Under the pieces are notes generated by a model that did no database searches, had not been told where the DNA came from, and saw only the letters and a program-made list of their open reading frames with translations. The position numbers were made by a program, and so were the translations under genes. A DNA stretch of 64,000 nt from Cycas panzhihuaensis (lineage: Eukaryota; Cycadophyta): the NCBI GenBank assembly GCA_023213395.1, contig CM041465.1, positions 49,483,741-49,547,740 on the forward strand. The letters run 5' to 3'. Positions 44,031 through 54,826 of this stretch are shown here, piece after piece (the stretch's first letter is position 1; each line of letters starts with the position of its first letter).

Positions 44031-45600
44031 ATGGGGCACAGTAAGGAGAACTCCCTACCTGCTTATGGGGTAGACCCTATGTACCCTTATAGGGTCGTGC
44101 CACCCACGGGTGACCCATATGGGTAAAATTTGGTCCCTCACCCCTCATTTCCACCATCCTGTATGGCACCTCATATTGCGCCTTTGTAAGGAGGGTTAAC
44201 TCCCTCCCAAGGCATTTTCCCTCAAGCTTCTTTCCAACAAGGAACATTCCCTCTAAGAGGGATGGGTCCATCACACCCATCTGCTTCTATGCATGTCTCT
44301 TCGAATGTGGGATTTGTGCCCTCTCACCAAACAATAAGAGGACAACATCCTCTTTCGAACCAAACCCTCCAAGGGGGATTTAGGGAAACTTGCTCATCAT
44401 CATTTCTAACTTCCATTGACCCTATGGTCCAATCAACGGCATGCTCCTTTATGGACCATAGGTCGACACCCCTATCTATCAAGGCATTAAGAACTAACTT
44501 ACCGCCTCACCCTCTTGAAGTCCCCAAATTCGATGGGACTTTGTCATAGGACCTAATGGAGCATGTTCATAGTTTTTCTATGGCATACATTGACTACTGG
44601 GCCTATGACCATATTCTCATAAAACTTTTTCCACGATCCCTTCAGGGTGATGCCCTCAAGTGGTTTTATCGCCTACCTGCACATTCTATTTTTTCATTCC
44701 AGCAGCTCGTGGATGAATTCGTTAATTACTTTGATGTAGCTTGTCCATTTAAGAGTGGGATGAAATCCCTTTTGTCTCTTAAACAAGGTCATGATGAAAT
44801 GAATTGTGACTTTGTGAGACGTTTCCATGAACTTCTTCATTCCACCAAGGCGACTCTACCTAAGGAGTTGCAGAGGGACCTCTTTATCAACACCCTTCAC
44901 CATGAAGTCCATGTCAAAGTCCTTAAGATGGGGGTGGCTACGTGCGACTTTGCCATAGTGAAGCACTTGGTGCTTGAGGCCATTGAGATCTAGGCTAGAC
45001 TCAAGAAGCCTCTAAAGCCCTCACAGCGATGTGAGGCACCTCCACCACCACAAGAAACCAAAACCTAACAACCCGCTAGGTCCTCTTCTCATTCTACTGA
45101 GAAGATCCTAAATCCTCTCACTTCAACCATACGTTTGTTCGAACGTACTATGAAGGAGCTTAAGCTCCAAGCTCCTTCATCCCCCACATCACATAAGCTA
45201 GTCCACGAGGCTTCCCAAGCTGCTCCTTGTAAGGGTGCCAACATCCATTCCTCTTAAGCGAGGAAACCCGATCCCTCCCTTGAGAAGAAGTAGTGCTCCA
45301 TCCATGGACAATACTTCCATAAAGATTTACAGTGTCAGGCCCAGCATCCTAGATCTTCCCTGCAACACGACTCTTCCCCCAAACAGGCATCTAGTCCTAA
45401 CCTAGACTAGCCCGTCCATAGAGATCCCTTTCCCAAACACGGGTAATACGATCGCAACCATCAACAAAAGAACAACCAGAACTTAGGAAGATCCCCAAAC
45501 CCTCGCCCTTCACAAGCTAAAGAGAAGGGTGCGAGGAATTCATCCTCTTCCTTGGGTTCCCTTCACCATAGTACTCCTTTGCCTTTACGATCCTGAAATA
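44031..45600 (+). pseudogene. gag: Element H gag
   Basis: The likely start ATG at 44031 (MGHSKENSLPAYG) is in frame with everything down to 48500. The capsid domain starts near 44510 (PLEVPKFDGTLS, EHVHSFSMAYIDYWAYD) and contains LQGDALKWFYRLPAHSIFSF, QQLVDEFVNYFD and DFVRRFHELL, the Retrotrans_gag pattern (G.A..WF...F..F). A stop-rich, Pro- and Ser-rich tail holds a possible knuckle relic near 45290-45330 (CSIHGQYFHKDLQCQ). Most stops are TAG or TAA where CAG, CAA or TGG is expected. Confidence 0.9.
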
Positions 45601-46388
45601 AGGGAAAAAAGGTTATTCAGTTGCTTGAGACTATCCCATTGTATGCTCTCACCTGGTCTCAAGCAATCAAAGAGGTGAATGATGCCTCTTCATCTACACC
45701 TCACTTGGACCCTCTTCTGGAAACCTCTCTTCTAGAAGCCCAAGCACTACCCAAGACCATTCTCGTATGCCCCGAGCGTTACAACTTTCAAAGGGATCTT
45801 CCCCAACCCACCGCGAAGGGGAAGTCTTTCTCCATTGTCGATGAGCTTCATACCGTAGCTGCCAGAATGTCCATAATGGACGACTTATGGAACTACCCTG
45901 AACAGCGTACGCTTCTCTTAGAAGCCTTAGGATTAGGTGACGCGTCCATTCACGCCTTAGGTGTCGCCCCAAGTCATAAACTTATCATCTCTTTTGATCT
46001 TAAGGACCTTCCTCCTGACAGTGAAAGGGAGCACCAATGGCACTTCCCTTTCATCATCACCGTTGATACTCATTATACTTTACGAAGAACCATTGTCGAC
46101 AATGGTTCTTTTGTTAATGCCATGTCCTTATGTGTTATGGAAGAGCTTAGTATATCATCCCTAGAGCTGGTTCCATGGCAATATCAAGGCTATGATGATA
46201 GCAAAAAGACACCCTTGGGATCGGTGTCTATCCCTCTTACCCTTGAGGACAAGACTGTCCTCGACATCGATGTTGACTACAATCTTTTATTGGGACACTC
46301 GTGGCTCGAACAGATGGAAGCTGTGTGCTCGTCCCGTTGGGGACAACTTAAATTTATCCATGAAGGGCGAATGAAGGTCATCTCCTAG
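45601..46388 (+). pseudogene. pol: Element H protease region
   Basis: Open for 255 codons (45621-46388). After a linker (SFSIVDELHTVAARMSIMDD) comes a retroviral-type aspartic protease: FPFIITVDTHYTLRRTIVDN, then GSFVNAMSLCVMEEL. The active-site triad is DNG followed by S, a form common in Tat proteases. DVDYNLLLGHSWLEQM near 46270-46320 is the conserved C-terminal flap pattern (YN.ILG..WL). The whole domain is free of stops. Confidence 0.9.
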
Positions 46389-47190
46389 GAGATTCCTCCC
46401 ACTAAACAACCTCGCCAATTTCGTCAAGTGGTTCATGGCCAAGGAAAAGGTGACAAGGACCTTTCTACCCATGCCTCTGCTTACTCCATCAGCATCCCCA
46501 ATCCATGTCCTTTGGAAGAAGACCCTTCATCCGCTTCTTCTAATCTCACATGCTTTACCCCTATTGGTGTTGGAAGCTACGAGTACCTTTCCATACTTAG
46601 CGACAATGGGTCTGATGGTAAGGATGAGGATTTCCCTCACCCTATCTCCCTTTTAGGCACGACTAGGGGACATCTCCTTCGTTGCAGGTCCTGATCTGGA
46701 ACCTCCACGGTTGAAGAAACTAACTCTTCTCTTGTGTCTCATGTCATCACTCCTATTGATTAGGAGATCCTTGAGTCTTCCCCTTTGTCGACCCCCATAG
46801 GCAACGAAGTTGGGAAGCCTCATGTTGTCCCTTAGAGGGGACCTCTTTCCAACTCTTCCAGAGGGTCCTTTGGGTATGTCAAGCGGTGTGTTGACCACCA
46901 TGGTCTCACTGCTTCTACTTCTTCTCTCTTCTTATCTTCTCGAAGTGTGGTCATCCATGGGGTGGATTACTTCGAGGATGATAAGGCTCTGCTTGAGCAT
47001 TTAGTGGGTTCTGTGCCCAATCTCCCTTTTGGTCACTATAGGCTTGGTCACTAGAAGGTCCTAGCTATTGGGTCTCCCCTCACTGACCTAATTTTGTCTC
47101 CTATTCTGCCCCTTCCCGTTGATCGAGCCCCCCTTCACTTTGAGGAGGGGAATGCCATGTGCATGAGGGAAACCTAGGACATAGTCCTTA
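46389..47190 (+). pseudogene. pol: Element H protease-RT linker
   Basis: In the same frame with stops. Ser- and Pro-rich, weakly conserved, ending with PVDRAPLHFEEGNAMCMRE. Open subfragment 46428-46694. Nothing more specific can be said. Confidence 0.6.
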
Positions 47191-48060
47191 CCCTAGGCAA
47201 AGTCATTAAGGTAGGAGCGAAATGCTCTCATAACGAAATGAATGAGTATACCCTTATGTTCCAGGAGTTTCGAGGCATCTTTGCATGGGACTATTCCACT
47301 ATGAAGGGAATTGACCCTTCGATCATTACCCACAACCTCACCACTATCCTGGACGCTTGCCCTGTGCATCAAAAGCAGCGCCCTCTTCACCCCAAGCTTT
47401 CAGCTACTATTAAAATGGAAGTTGAGAAACTCCTAAACGTGGGTTTGATCACTTCCATCGACTACCCTAAGTAGGTATCCAATATTATACCCATTGCTAA
47501 AAAGAATGGGACAATTCAAATATGTGTTGATTTCTAAGATATCAATAATGCATGTCCCAAGGAAAACTTCCCACTTCCCTTCATCAATCAAATCATTGAT
47601 CAAACCGCTAATTTTGAAGTCATGTCCTTAATGGATGGTTTCTCTGACTACAACCAAATTTAGATTTCTCCTGAAGACTGTCATAAGACGGCCTTCACTA
47701 CTCTATGTGGTACCTTTGCCTATAAGGTGATGCCCTTTGGATTAAAGAATGCAGACGCCACCTATCAAAGGGCGATGCAGTTCATTTTTCATGAAGTTAT
47801 CAATAAATCTTTAGAGGTCTTCATGGATGATATGATGGGTCTCTCATGTATTAGAGCCCATCATCCTTCTGATTTGCAGGCCATCTTAACACGATGCCAC
47901 AAATACCATGTGAGCCTCAACCCTCTTAAATGCGTGTTTACCGTGACAGCTGGAAAACTCCTTGGTTTCCTTATGTCAAAACAAGGGATCTAAATTGACC
48001 CCGATAAAGTCAAGGCCATCCTTAACATGCTGCCTCCTAAAACCCAATAGTAGATTAAGT
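47191..48060 (+). pseudogene. pol: Element H reverse transcriptase
   Basis: EYTLMFQEFRGIFAWDYSTM and KGIDPSIITHNLT open the domain. Then HQKQRPLHPKLSATIKMEVE, VSNIIPIAKKNGTIQICVDF, NFPLPFINQIIDQTAN, HKTAFTTLCGTFAYKVMPFG and LKNADATYQRAMQFIFHEVI follow in one frame. The catalytic box is FMDD at 47820-47831, both Asp intact. GKLLGFLMSKQGI-stop-IDPDKVKAIL closes the palm and thumb. Only four or five stops. Motif order is that of Ty3/gypsy. Confidence 0.95.
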
Positions 48061-48510
48061 TGTTCTTTGGTAAGCTTTGATTCCTTACGCATTTCTTAGT
48101 GAATTTCGCCATAAACGCCAAACCTCTTACTAACTTGTTAAAGAAGGGAGCCCCCTTCATTTGGTCTTAAAAGGCCCAATAAGCCTTCGAAGAACTCAAA
48201 GAAGCCCTAGCTTTTACCCCGACATTGGCACCCCCTCTCTTTGATAGGCCATCCATTCTTTATACCTCAGATATCGATGAGTCCTTGGGTGCTATGTTAG
48301 CTTAGGAGGACGATTCAAGAATCGAGAGGGCTATTTACTTCATCAGTTGCACTCTCGTGGCTGCTGAACTTAACTATTCTCTCGACGAGAAGGAGTGTCT
48401 CTCCTTGGTACATGTAACCAAGAAGTTTAGGCACTACTTTTTCGGGAATACCACTCTGGTGATCATCCAATCCGATCCCTTATGATATTTACTCACCCAA
48501 CCCAACCTGA
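48061..48510 (+). pseudogene. pol: Element H first RNase H
   Basis: KKGAPFIW leads into FEELKEALAFTPTLAPPLFD, then ILYTSDIDESLGAMLA, ERAIYFISCTLVAAELNYSL, DEKECLSLVHVTKKFRHYFF and VIIQSDPL, all hallmarks of the Ty3/gypsy RNase H (D in TSDID, E in DEKE, D in QSDPL kept). A frameshift lies at about 48500-48515: downstream the frame moves from position class 0 to 1 and resumes with KWVVVLQVFEL. Confidence 0.92.
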
Positions 48511-49953
48511 TAGGGTAGGATTGGCAAATGGGTTGTCGTCCTTCAGGTGTTTGAACTCCAAATCATTAATAGGAAGTCATAGAAGGGGATGGTAGTGTCT
48601 AAGAAGCTCACCGACACCCCTATCTCAAACTCTTTTGACGTTTCCATTGATGATTCTCTCCTTTATGAGCCTATCATGACTATTTAGGACTCTCCTCCTC
48701 ATTCATTCACTAACAGTGAGTGGTATGGGGACATCATATAATACCTCGCCCAGCAGCAGTATCACCTCGAAGCTAGAAATAAAGTTATCTCTCGTATTCA
48801 GGCTACTGCCAGGCAGTACTTCCTTATGGGCAACATACTGTACAGGAGATCCTTCAATGAGATCCTTCTTCGTTGCGTCAACCCCAATGAAGCGAACCAA
48901 ATACTCTGTGAATGTCATAACGGAATTTGTGGGGGCTAATCTTTGGCCCAAAGGATCCTTCGTATGGGGTATTACTGGTCGTCCCTCTTTAAGGACGCCC
49001 ATGCCTACGCCCTAAGATGTCAGTGATGGGAAGAGCATGCCAACATCACTCACTTGCCTTCTGAGGCCCTCCATCCCATCATATCTCCATGGCCCTTCTC
49101 CCAATGGGGGTTGGACCTTATTAGAGCCATATCCCCATCCTCTTCATCATAGCACAAGTTCATCTTGACTACTACAGAGTACTTCACTAAATAGGTGGAA
49201 GCAATTCCTTTGACCACTACTCTTGGTAAGATGATAGCCACCTTCATCTACCTATATATCATTTATTGTTTTGGAGTTCCCGACGTCCTGATCATGGATA
49301 ATGGGACTCCTTTTTATAATAAGAAGATGGATGAGCTTTGCGAGAAATTTAACATTTCTCACAAAACTTCCTCTCCCTATTACCCCCAGGCCAATGGCAA
49401 AGTCAAATCATTTAACAAAACCCTTATAAATATCTTAAAGAAAATTGTGACTCAATCTCAAAGAGATTGGCATCTTTAGCTCCCTTATGCTCTGTGGACG
49501 TATCGCATGTCTATTTATATAGCTACGAGAATGACCCCTTTCTCCCTAGTCTATGGAACATAGGCAGTTCTCCCATTGGAAGTGGAGATTCCCTCCTTAC
49601 AAGTCTCTCTTCGAGGTCTTATCGATGAGGAGTCTATCCGCCAAGCTCGCCTCTTAGACCTCGAAGGCTTAGACGAGAGGCACTTGACTGCCTACCAAGC
49701 TAACCTTGCTTCTAAGGCTAGGGCATGAAGGACATACGACAAACACCTTCGTTCCCACCCTTTACATCCCAGGGACCACATCCTTAAACTCGAATATCTT
49801 TATGATTGCCTGACCAAATTCGAACCCAAGTGGATTGGCCCTTTCATCGTTCTTAAGAGCCTCGAGAATGGCGCTTACAGGATCGCCACCCTGGAGGGCC
49901 TCGAATTTAAGAAGGTTATTAATGGGAAATTCCTGAAGAAATTTTATGCATGA
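48511..49953 (+). pseudogene. pol: Element H integrase
   Basis: After a linker (SKKLTDTPISNSFDVSIDDS) the zinc-binding part reads ILCECHNGICGG, then GYYWSSLFKDAHAYALRCQ near 48960-49020. The catalytic core has WGLDLIRAI (first Asp, near 49110) and DVLIMDNGTPFYNKKMDELC (second Asp, near 49300). The third residue block YYPQANGKVKSFNKTL has Lys for the catalytic Glu by GAA to AAA. The C-terminal part (RTYDKHLRSHPLHPRDHILK, FEPKWIGPFIVLKSLENGAY) ends at the TGA 49951-49953. Confidence 0.95.
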
Positions 49954-50930
49954 CTATTTCACTCTTCTCTTTGTGCTCTGCAATAACCCTAAACTACCAC
50001 CCTAGACGCATCCCCATTCCCCCTAGTCATAGGTAGAATGGCAGTTTAGGGTGGCCTTCTTGCTCTTTTTGGGTTTCTCTCGTGGAACCCCATGTCCTCT
50101 TCTCTTTGGGGGGCCCGTCCTCCTATTTGGGTGTGTTGTCCTTGTCGCCCCTAATCCCAGAAACACTCCCCAACTAGGATGGTGTGCTCAAGTATCGTTA
50201 CTCTCTTTCTCGCTAGCACTTCCTTTGCATATTCTGCTATGCTCCTGCATGGACATGTATGCCGCTCTATCTCCTAACCTCACATATGTCCATCACTGAT
50301 GCTCATGGTGATCATGTGTGCACTTGCTAGGAATGTAGACATGTATGAAAGGAAGTGTGTGCAACCCAAACAAACCTCTAACACAAACCATGTGTTAATC
50401 AATTCAAAACATCATGATCCATAACTCGTGCATCCGTACACCCTCATACATATACACACAAACATATATATATAAGCAAATGCAACATCATCCATCATCA
50501 TAAGTCATCACACACATCAGCATATATCAAATGGGGTACTAATGGCCCCATCTATATACATAAAATCATAATGTGTCATATCGTACAAATGGTATAGTAC
50601 ATCATCTGTGGAAAGCTGGAATCCTTGTAAGGAGGAGTACAATCATGTGGTAATATATGGTAACTCCCTGGAGGTTCAGTGCTTTCCCAAGTCAAAACTG
50701 ATATCTCCTACTCTATAATGCTCCCCTGCTCCTAGGGTATCATCTCCTGTTCTATGTGATCCCTCTCTTGAGGACCACATAGCTCCCAAACTCCTCCTGC
50801 GTCTCTAGGAGCTCCCTATCTTGCTCCCCTTATCCCGAGGCCTCCTCAGGGTCACCATTGCCGTATGAGTGTATGTCTTGCTCTATGATGACCTTGACAT
50901 CACCTAGTCCACCACCTGATCATATCAGGC
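49954..50930 (+). other. Element H spacer downstream of gag-pol
   Basis: About 1 kb with no coding motif on either strand. Includes a CA/TA-rich stretch near 50440-50530 (tatatatata). Confidence 0.6.
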
Positions 50931-51316
50931 CTAGATATGATCCCTCTCCCTCTCCCTCTGAAGCATATCCTCCACCCCTCGGAGCTACTCCTCTAGAACC
51001 GCTACCCTGATGCAACTCTCCACATCACCACCTACTCCCCCCTGAGCCTCTAGTGCTTGGACCCAGCCTCGTAGAGCATCCCTCTCTACTCTGGTCACAT
51101 CTAGTTGTCCCTGTAGCTGTCCCACTCATGCCTCGTGCTCCTGGGACTCCACTACCCACACATCTCTGGCCCTGACCAATGGGACGAATGTTGTTGTATG
51201 GGCCCCTACCAACCATGGCTCCTCTCCTGCCTGGATGGGAGGTTGTCCCTCCATGTAGGCCCAAGGGAACATCTCCCAGACTATCACCTTGACCAACCTC
51301 CCAATATCCACTACTC
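50931..51316 (-). pseudogene. Antisense ORF of element H, second exon (coiled-coil part)
   Basis: The minus frame reads GVVDIGRLVKVIVWEMFPWA, then RDVWVVESQEHEA. After a TGA it continues VGQLQGQLDVTRVERDALRG, WVQALEAQGGVGGDVES and LRGVEDMLQRERERDHI, ending at a TAG at 50933-50931. The Leu/Val heptad spacing with Glu and Arg suggests a coiled coil. The frame differs from that of the upstream exon and is brought into phase by the predicted intron at 51431-51317. Function unknown. Confidence 0.65.
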
Positions 51317-51431
51317 CTGTGAAATCCAACATGCCATGTGTCAGTATATATATCCATATATGTATACCAAACAAAATAAAGTAACTAGATATCTAGTGAT
51401 CGAAAGACAATAGGAAAAGGTAGCATCTCAC
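51317..51431 (-). other. Predicted intron in the antisense ORF
   Basis: The donor reads CCAGCAG|GTGAGATGC and the acceptor GGATTTCACAG|GAGTAG on the minus strand, both good plant consensus matches. The 115-bp interior is AT-rich compared with both exons, as plant introns usually are. Splicing joins the split codon G|GA and moves the reading from position class 0 to class 2, exactly the shift needed to link the two exons. Confidence 0.65.
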
Positions 51432-52629
51432 CTGCTGGAACTATCGACTCCCCAACTTAGAAGATCACCTCCTCCTTGGGTCCTCCCCCTATTGCTGGTA
51501 CCTCCTCCTCCTTCGGTACTACCTCACTAAAAGCATGGCCTACCGGGGCACCTCTGCCCTCCTCCATTGGTGTTATCACTGCCCAGGATCTCCCTACTAT
51601 CCTCAGCCTCTAAACTGGTGTTCAGGGTGCTCTACCTCTCTCTATAGTCCCTGAAGGACCTGCCTCTCCTCCTGTGGCTCCTAGTAGTCCTACCTCTCCT
51701 CCTACGGTCCCTAATAGACCTGCCTGTCCACTTATTGCTCCTGATGGGCCAACCTCATCACCTTTGTCACCTCTATCATCATCATCTCTATCTCCATGGG
51801 CACCTCTTGCTCCTCTTGCCCCGTCATCACTATCCCACCTCACCCCTCTATATGGATCCGTTGTATAGTCTGCCATGGTAAGAAGGTCTAGTGATGTCGC
51901 CTCCACCGAGCGTCAGACGTGTGCCTGGTCCTCTATCCCCCTAAACCGAGTCTACCACATGTGGACCATGGGAGCCCATGCTAAGATCAGATGTGGTCCT
52001 CCTACTGGTCCCACTACCCCAAAATGATCAAAAAACTAGCATTGTAGCAGTGTGTTGTATGATAGTCCTCCTCTCCCGGCCACCCTGATGGCATCTAGTT
52101 GGGCGATCAAATTTGCTGCTATCAGTGTAGCCCAATCCAGCATCTCCCTAACCTCGCATCTCCTCACAGTGTCCATCCACCCACCAGGTATGTCCCTATA
52201 GTTATGTTTCTGGGATATCCGGAACAGAATGCATAAAGAAATCAACTTCCTCACTTGAGGAATCCTAGACATGATCATACTCTACACAGGAATGCCTCTC
52301 CTCTCCTACTGGTCCTGACCTGTGAAGTAGATCGCTGCCTCCTTATGTGCAGCATTATTGCTAGGCAATGCCCCTAGCGACGCTAGTGCTCCTACTACTG
52401 CTACCCCCAGGATCCTCTAAACATCTCCTGCCGTGACTGTGACATCTCCCACTTGGGGGAGATGGCTTCATCGATCCCAGTGTAAGACTATGTCTATTAG
52501 GAGGTACTGATCAAATGCATACTATGGTATTTAGATGGCCTTCAATAGGCCACACCTCCCCAGCACTCGCCTGTCTCCACGAGACATCATCTGAATGAAA
52601 CTAAGCATGGTCTCATAGTTGTCTACCAT
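51432..52629 (-). pseudogene. Antisense ORF of element H, first exon (plant-mobile-domain-like)
   Basis: From the ATG at 52629: MVDNYETMLSFIQMMSRGDR, then YAFDQYLLIDIVLHWDR, SHLPQVGDVTVTAGDV and RILGVAVVGAL. The pattern LL..L...W...H.LP.G..TVT..DV..ILG..V.G resembles the plant mobile domain (PMD) of MAIL/MAIN proteins and transposable elements. Next come MSRIPQVRKLISLCILFRIS and RRCEVREMLDWATLIAANLI, then a low-complexity Gly-rich part (GARGARGAHGDRDDDDRGDK near 51800). All pieces are in one frame with about ten stops. It lies antisense to gag-pol, in the place where Tat elements such as Grande and Retand carry antisense ORFs. Confidence 0.65.
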
Positions 52630-53895
52630 GATAACCGCTTGCAAGAAAACACCCAAAAACTAGTCAAGGCTTATCTAAACTTGCCTCCCTGCCTTTAGGA
52701 CTGCCCCTCGTTCCTTCCCAGTTGAGGTTTAGCACTCCTTTGGGCCATCCTTTATGTTTTCAGTCTATTTACCTTCGCATCGTGCTAAACTCTGCGGTAA
52801 TGTAAAGTTTAGCATGGGGCCCCACTGAGATTTTAGTGCAATCTCAGTGGCCCCGCGGTAAAGTTCATGGCACCATGATCTTTGCCGTGGTGCTATTGAT
52901 ACCCCCACATTAGAGGAGGTTTCCCACCTAAAAAATCAAAAAATTTTATCCAGGTGGGCCATGCTCAGGTCCACTGGGACCAGGGCTACCTAATACCTAG
53001 TCTTCCCTCTCGTTGGGTCCAATTTGGACTCCAGGAGACCGCCATTTGCCCATAAGGGGCCAAAAATTATACAAAAAAATCATAAAAGCTATTAAACTCA
53101 AATGACAAGATGGGTTAGGAAAGGGGTGATCCATTCACTCGATTCAGCCTCGCTACCACCATCTCATCCCTCTAGTCTTGCTGGCTGCCTCTGCATCCCA
53201 ATCCAATGGTCTGATCTCTCCCTACGTGCCTCTGAAGTTGGGCGGTGCTCCGTTGCATAAGGAAAAGGGCTCTGAATCGATCGTGAGCCTATGAAAATGA
53301 ATCCCATTTTCGTCTAGTTTTCCTTATATAGGTGGGGATCACGACGGGTACCTCTTCCATTTCCCACGCTGTGATAGCCCTTGAGACCATTTCCCTTCCC
53401 TGATCACCTTTGCCTTCTAGGTTTGTCTCATATTTTACCTCTGTGACTCTCTTTTTTCCTTACCCTCTGGGTGCATTTATGGCACCTCCCTTTTGGCCCT
53501 ACGAGGCTCCTTCTACCTTATTTTACATGCCACCTCTATATATACTCAAGTTTATACTCATTTGGCTTGTTTCGTTGTCCATAACCCATTTTTGTTGCCT
53601 GTTCGTACCTCTAGGGCTCCCAAAGGAAGCGTCCCCCCCACCCACTCAGGACCGCACTTCACTTCCTTAAGCGACCTTTGGCACCCCAGAGGGGCCTTTT
53701 CGCTACCAGTTCTTTCTCGTCCACCAGATAGTCTTCTTTTCCCTTGGGTAGCCTCATCTATGGGTCTTCTTGCCCTTCGCGACCTTTATTGATAGCAACT
53801 TGAGCCTGCCCTATGACTGTCTTATATCATCGAGTCTTTTTGACCCGTCGATCCTATCAGCCTTTTTCCTACTAAGACCTCCATTCTTTTTGTCA
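52630..53895. other. Element H spacer with short hairpins
   Basis: No coding motif seen, although overlapping open frames occur at 53410-53792. Inverted repeats lie at 52784-52813 (gctaaact/agtttagc) and 52816-52854 (about 15-bp arms). If the antisense ORF was expressed, its promoter would lie here. Confidence 0.55.
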
Positions 53896-53897
53896 CG

Positions 53898-54317
53898 GTG
53901 TTACTCATTTTCATCGATGGCAGAAGCTGTGACAATCCAGGCCCTTCCACTGCCGTATGGATTCTCCATGACCCTTCCAAATATGACTTTATGTGTTCCA
54001 ATATCTTCCTTCCCAAGGCCACCAATAACGAAGCTAAGTACATAGTTGTTATTGAGGCTCTTACTAATGTGCTCTGGTTCTACCGTGGACCCATCATTCT
54101 CTTCTGCAACTCTTAAGTCGTGGTGTCCCATCTCACCCAGGTCTATCAGGTACGATGCCCATGCTTGAGAGCCCTCGCCTCAATCACTAGGTCTTTGTTA
54201 GCTTATTTTCCATCTATTGACATCTGACACATTCCTCGGGCTCTCAACGCGGAGGCAGATAGCCTTGTTTGTCTTGTCCTTGAGCGTCACTTCCCTCTTC
54301 TCAATGACCCACCTTGA
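53898..54317 (+). pseudogene. Element H second, archaeal-type RNase H (aRNH)
   Basis: 140 codons in one frame with a single TAA at 54114. FIDGRSCDNPGPSTAVWILH carries the first Asp; LPKATNNEAKYIVVIEALTN carries the Glu in the NNEA motif. PIILFCNS has Asn where the third acidic residue (FCDS) is expected, by GAC to AAC. CHIPRALNAEADSLVCLVLE carries the last Asp. This matches the additional RNase H of plant Tat elements and not the Ty3 RNase H at 48061-48510. It lies about 3.9 kb downstream of the integrase stop, after the antisense ORF. Confidence 0.88.
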
Positions 54318-54826
54318 GAGACTTGTCCAGTCACCCAAGCACCCAAGTCTTAGGTCATCTTTTCCTTCATATAATGATCCATTCATACCTCTGAAAGCCG
54401 GTCACTAATGATGTTAAACTATGGTGACCACTAGGTTTGTTTCCTTACTCTACTCTCAGCATCTTTCTTCACACAACTCTCACTATTCTTGACTTATGTC
54501 TATATATAGCTCTTTGTTCATGATATCTATTTGATCTTATATGTGGTCCTCACCACCCTTCCATTCTACTCTTACGATGGGGGGCATCCCTCCTCATCCA
54601 CTATCATTGCATGTTGTCTATATGGTGACACATAGGCAGCCCCTATGTCATCTTTCCTTTGACTCTACATCCACGTGTACTACCATAACACTCATCGTCT
54701 CCCTTGGCTTGCACCATTGTTATGTTTATTCAGATATATATGTGTTACTAACATTGTGTTGCCAGCATTCGTCGTCGCATTATGCCTTGTTTGTGAGGCT
54801 CACGCCAAGGCGGTGTTTCACAGCCT
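54318..54826 (+). other. Element H region between aRNH and 3' LTR
   Basis: No coding motif. A clear polypurine tract is not visible right before 54827 (the flank is cacgccaaggcggtgtttca). Confidence 0.5.

Noticed and set aside
48703-49015. 99-codon frames on both strands inside the integrase of element H
   Set aside because: The integrase itself reads through this stretch in a third frame with clear zinc-binding and catalytic motifs.
51674-51868. Pro/Ser-rich frame on the + strand
   Set aside because: It is the complement of the Gly-rich low-complexity part of the antisense ORF, whose frame extends on both sides.
54724-54745. attcagatatat match to the Copia G sequence at 41486
   Set aside because: Possible extra copy of the H target, but only about 16 AT-rich bases match and nothing around them does; probably chance.
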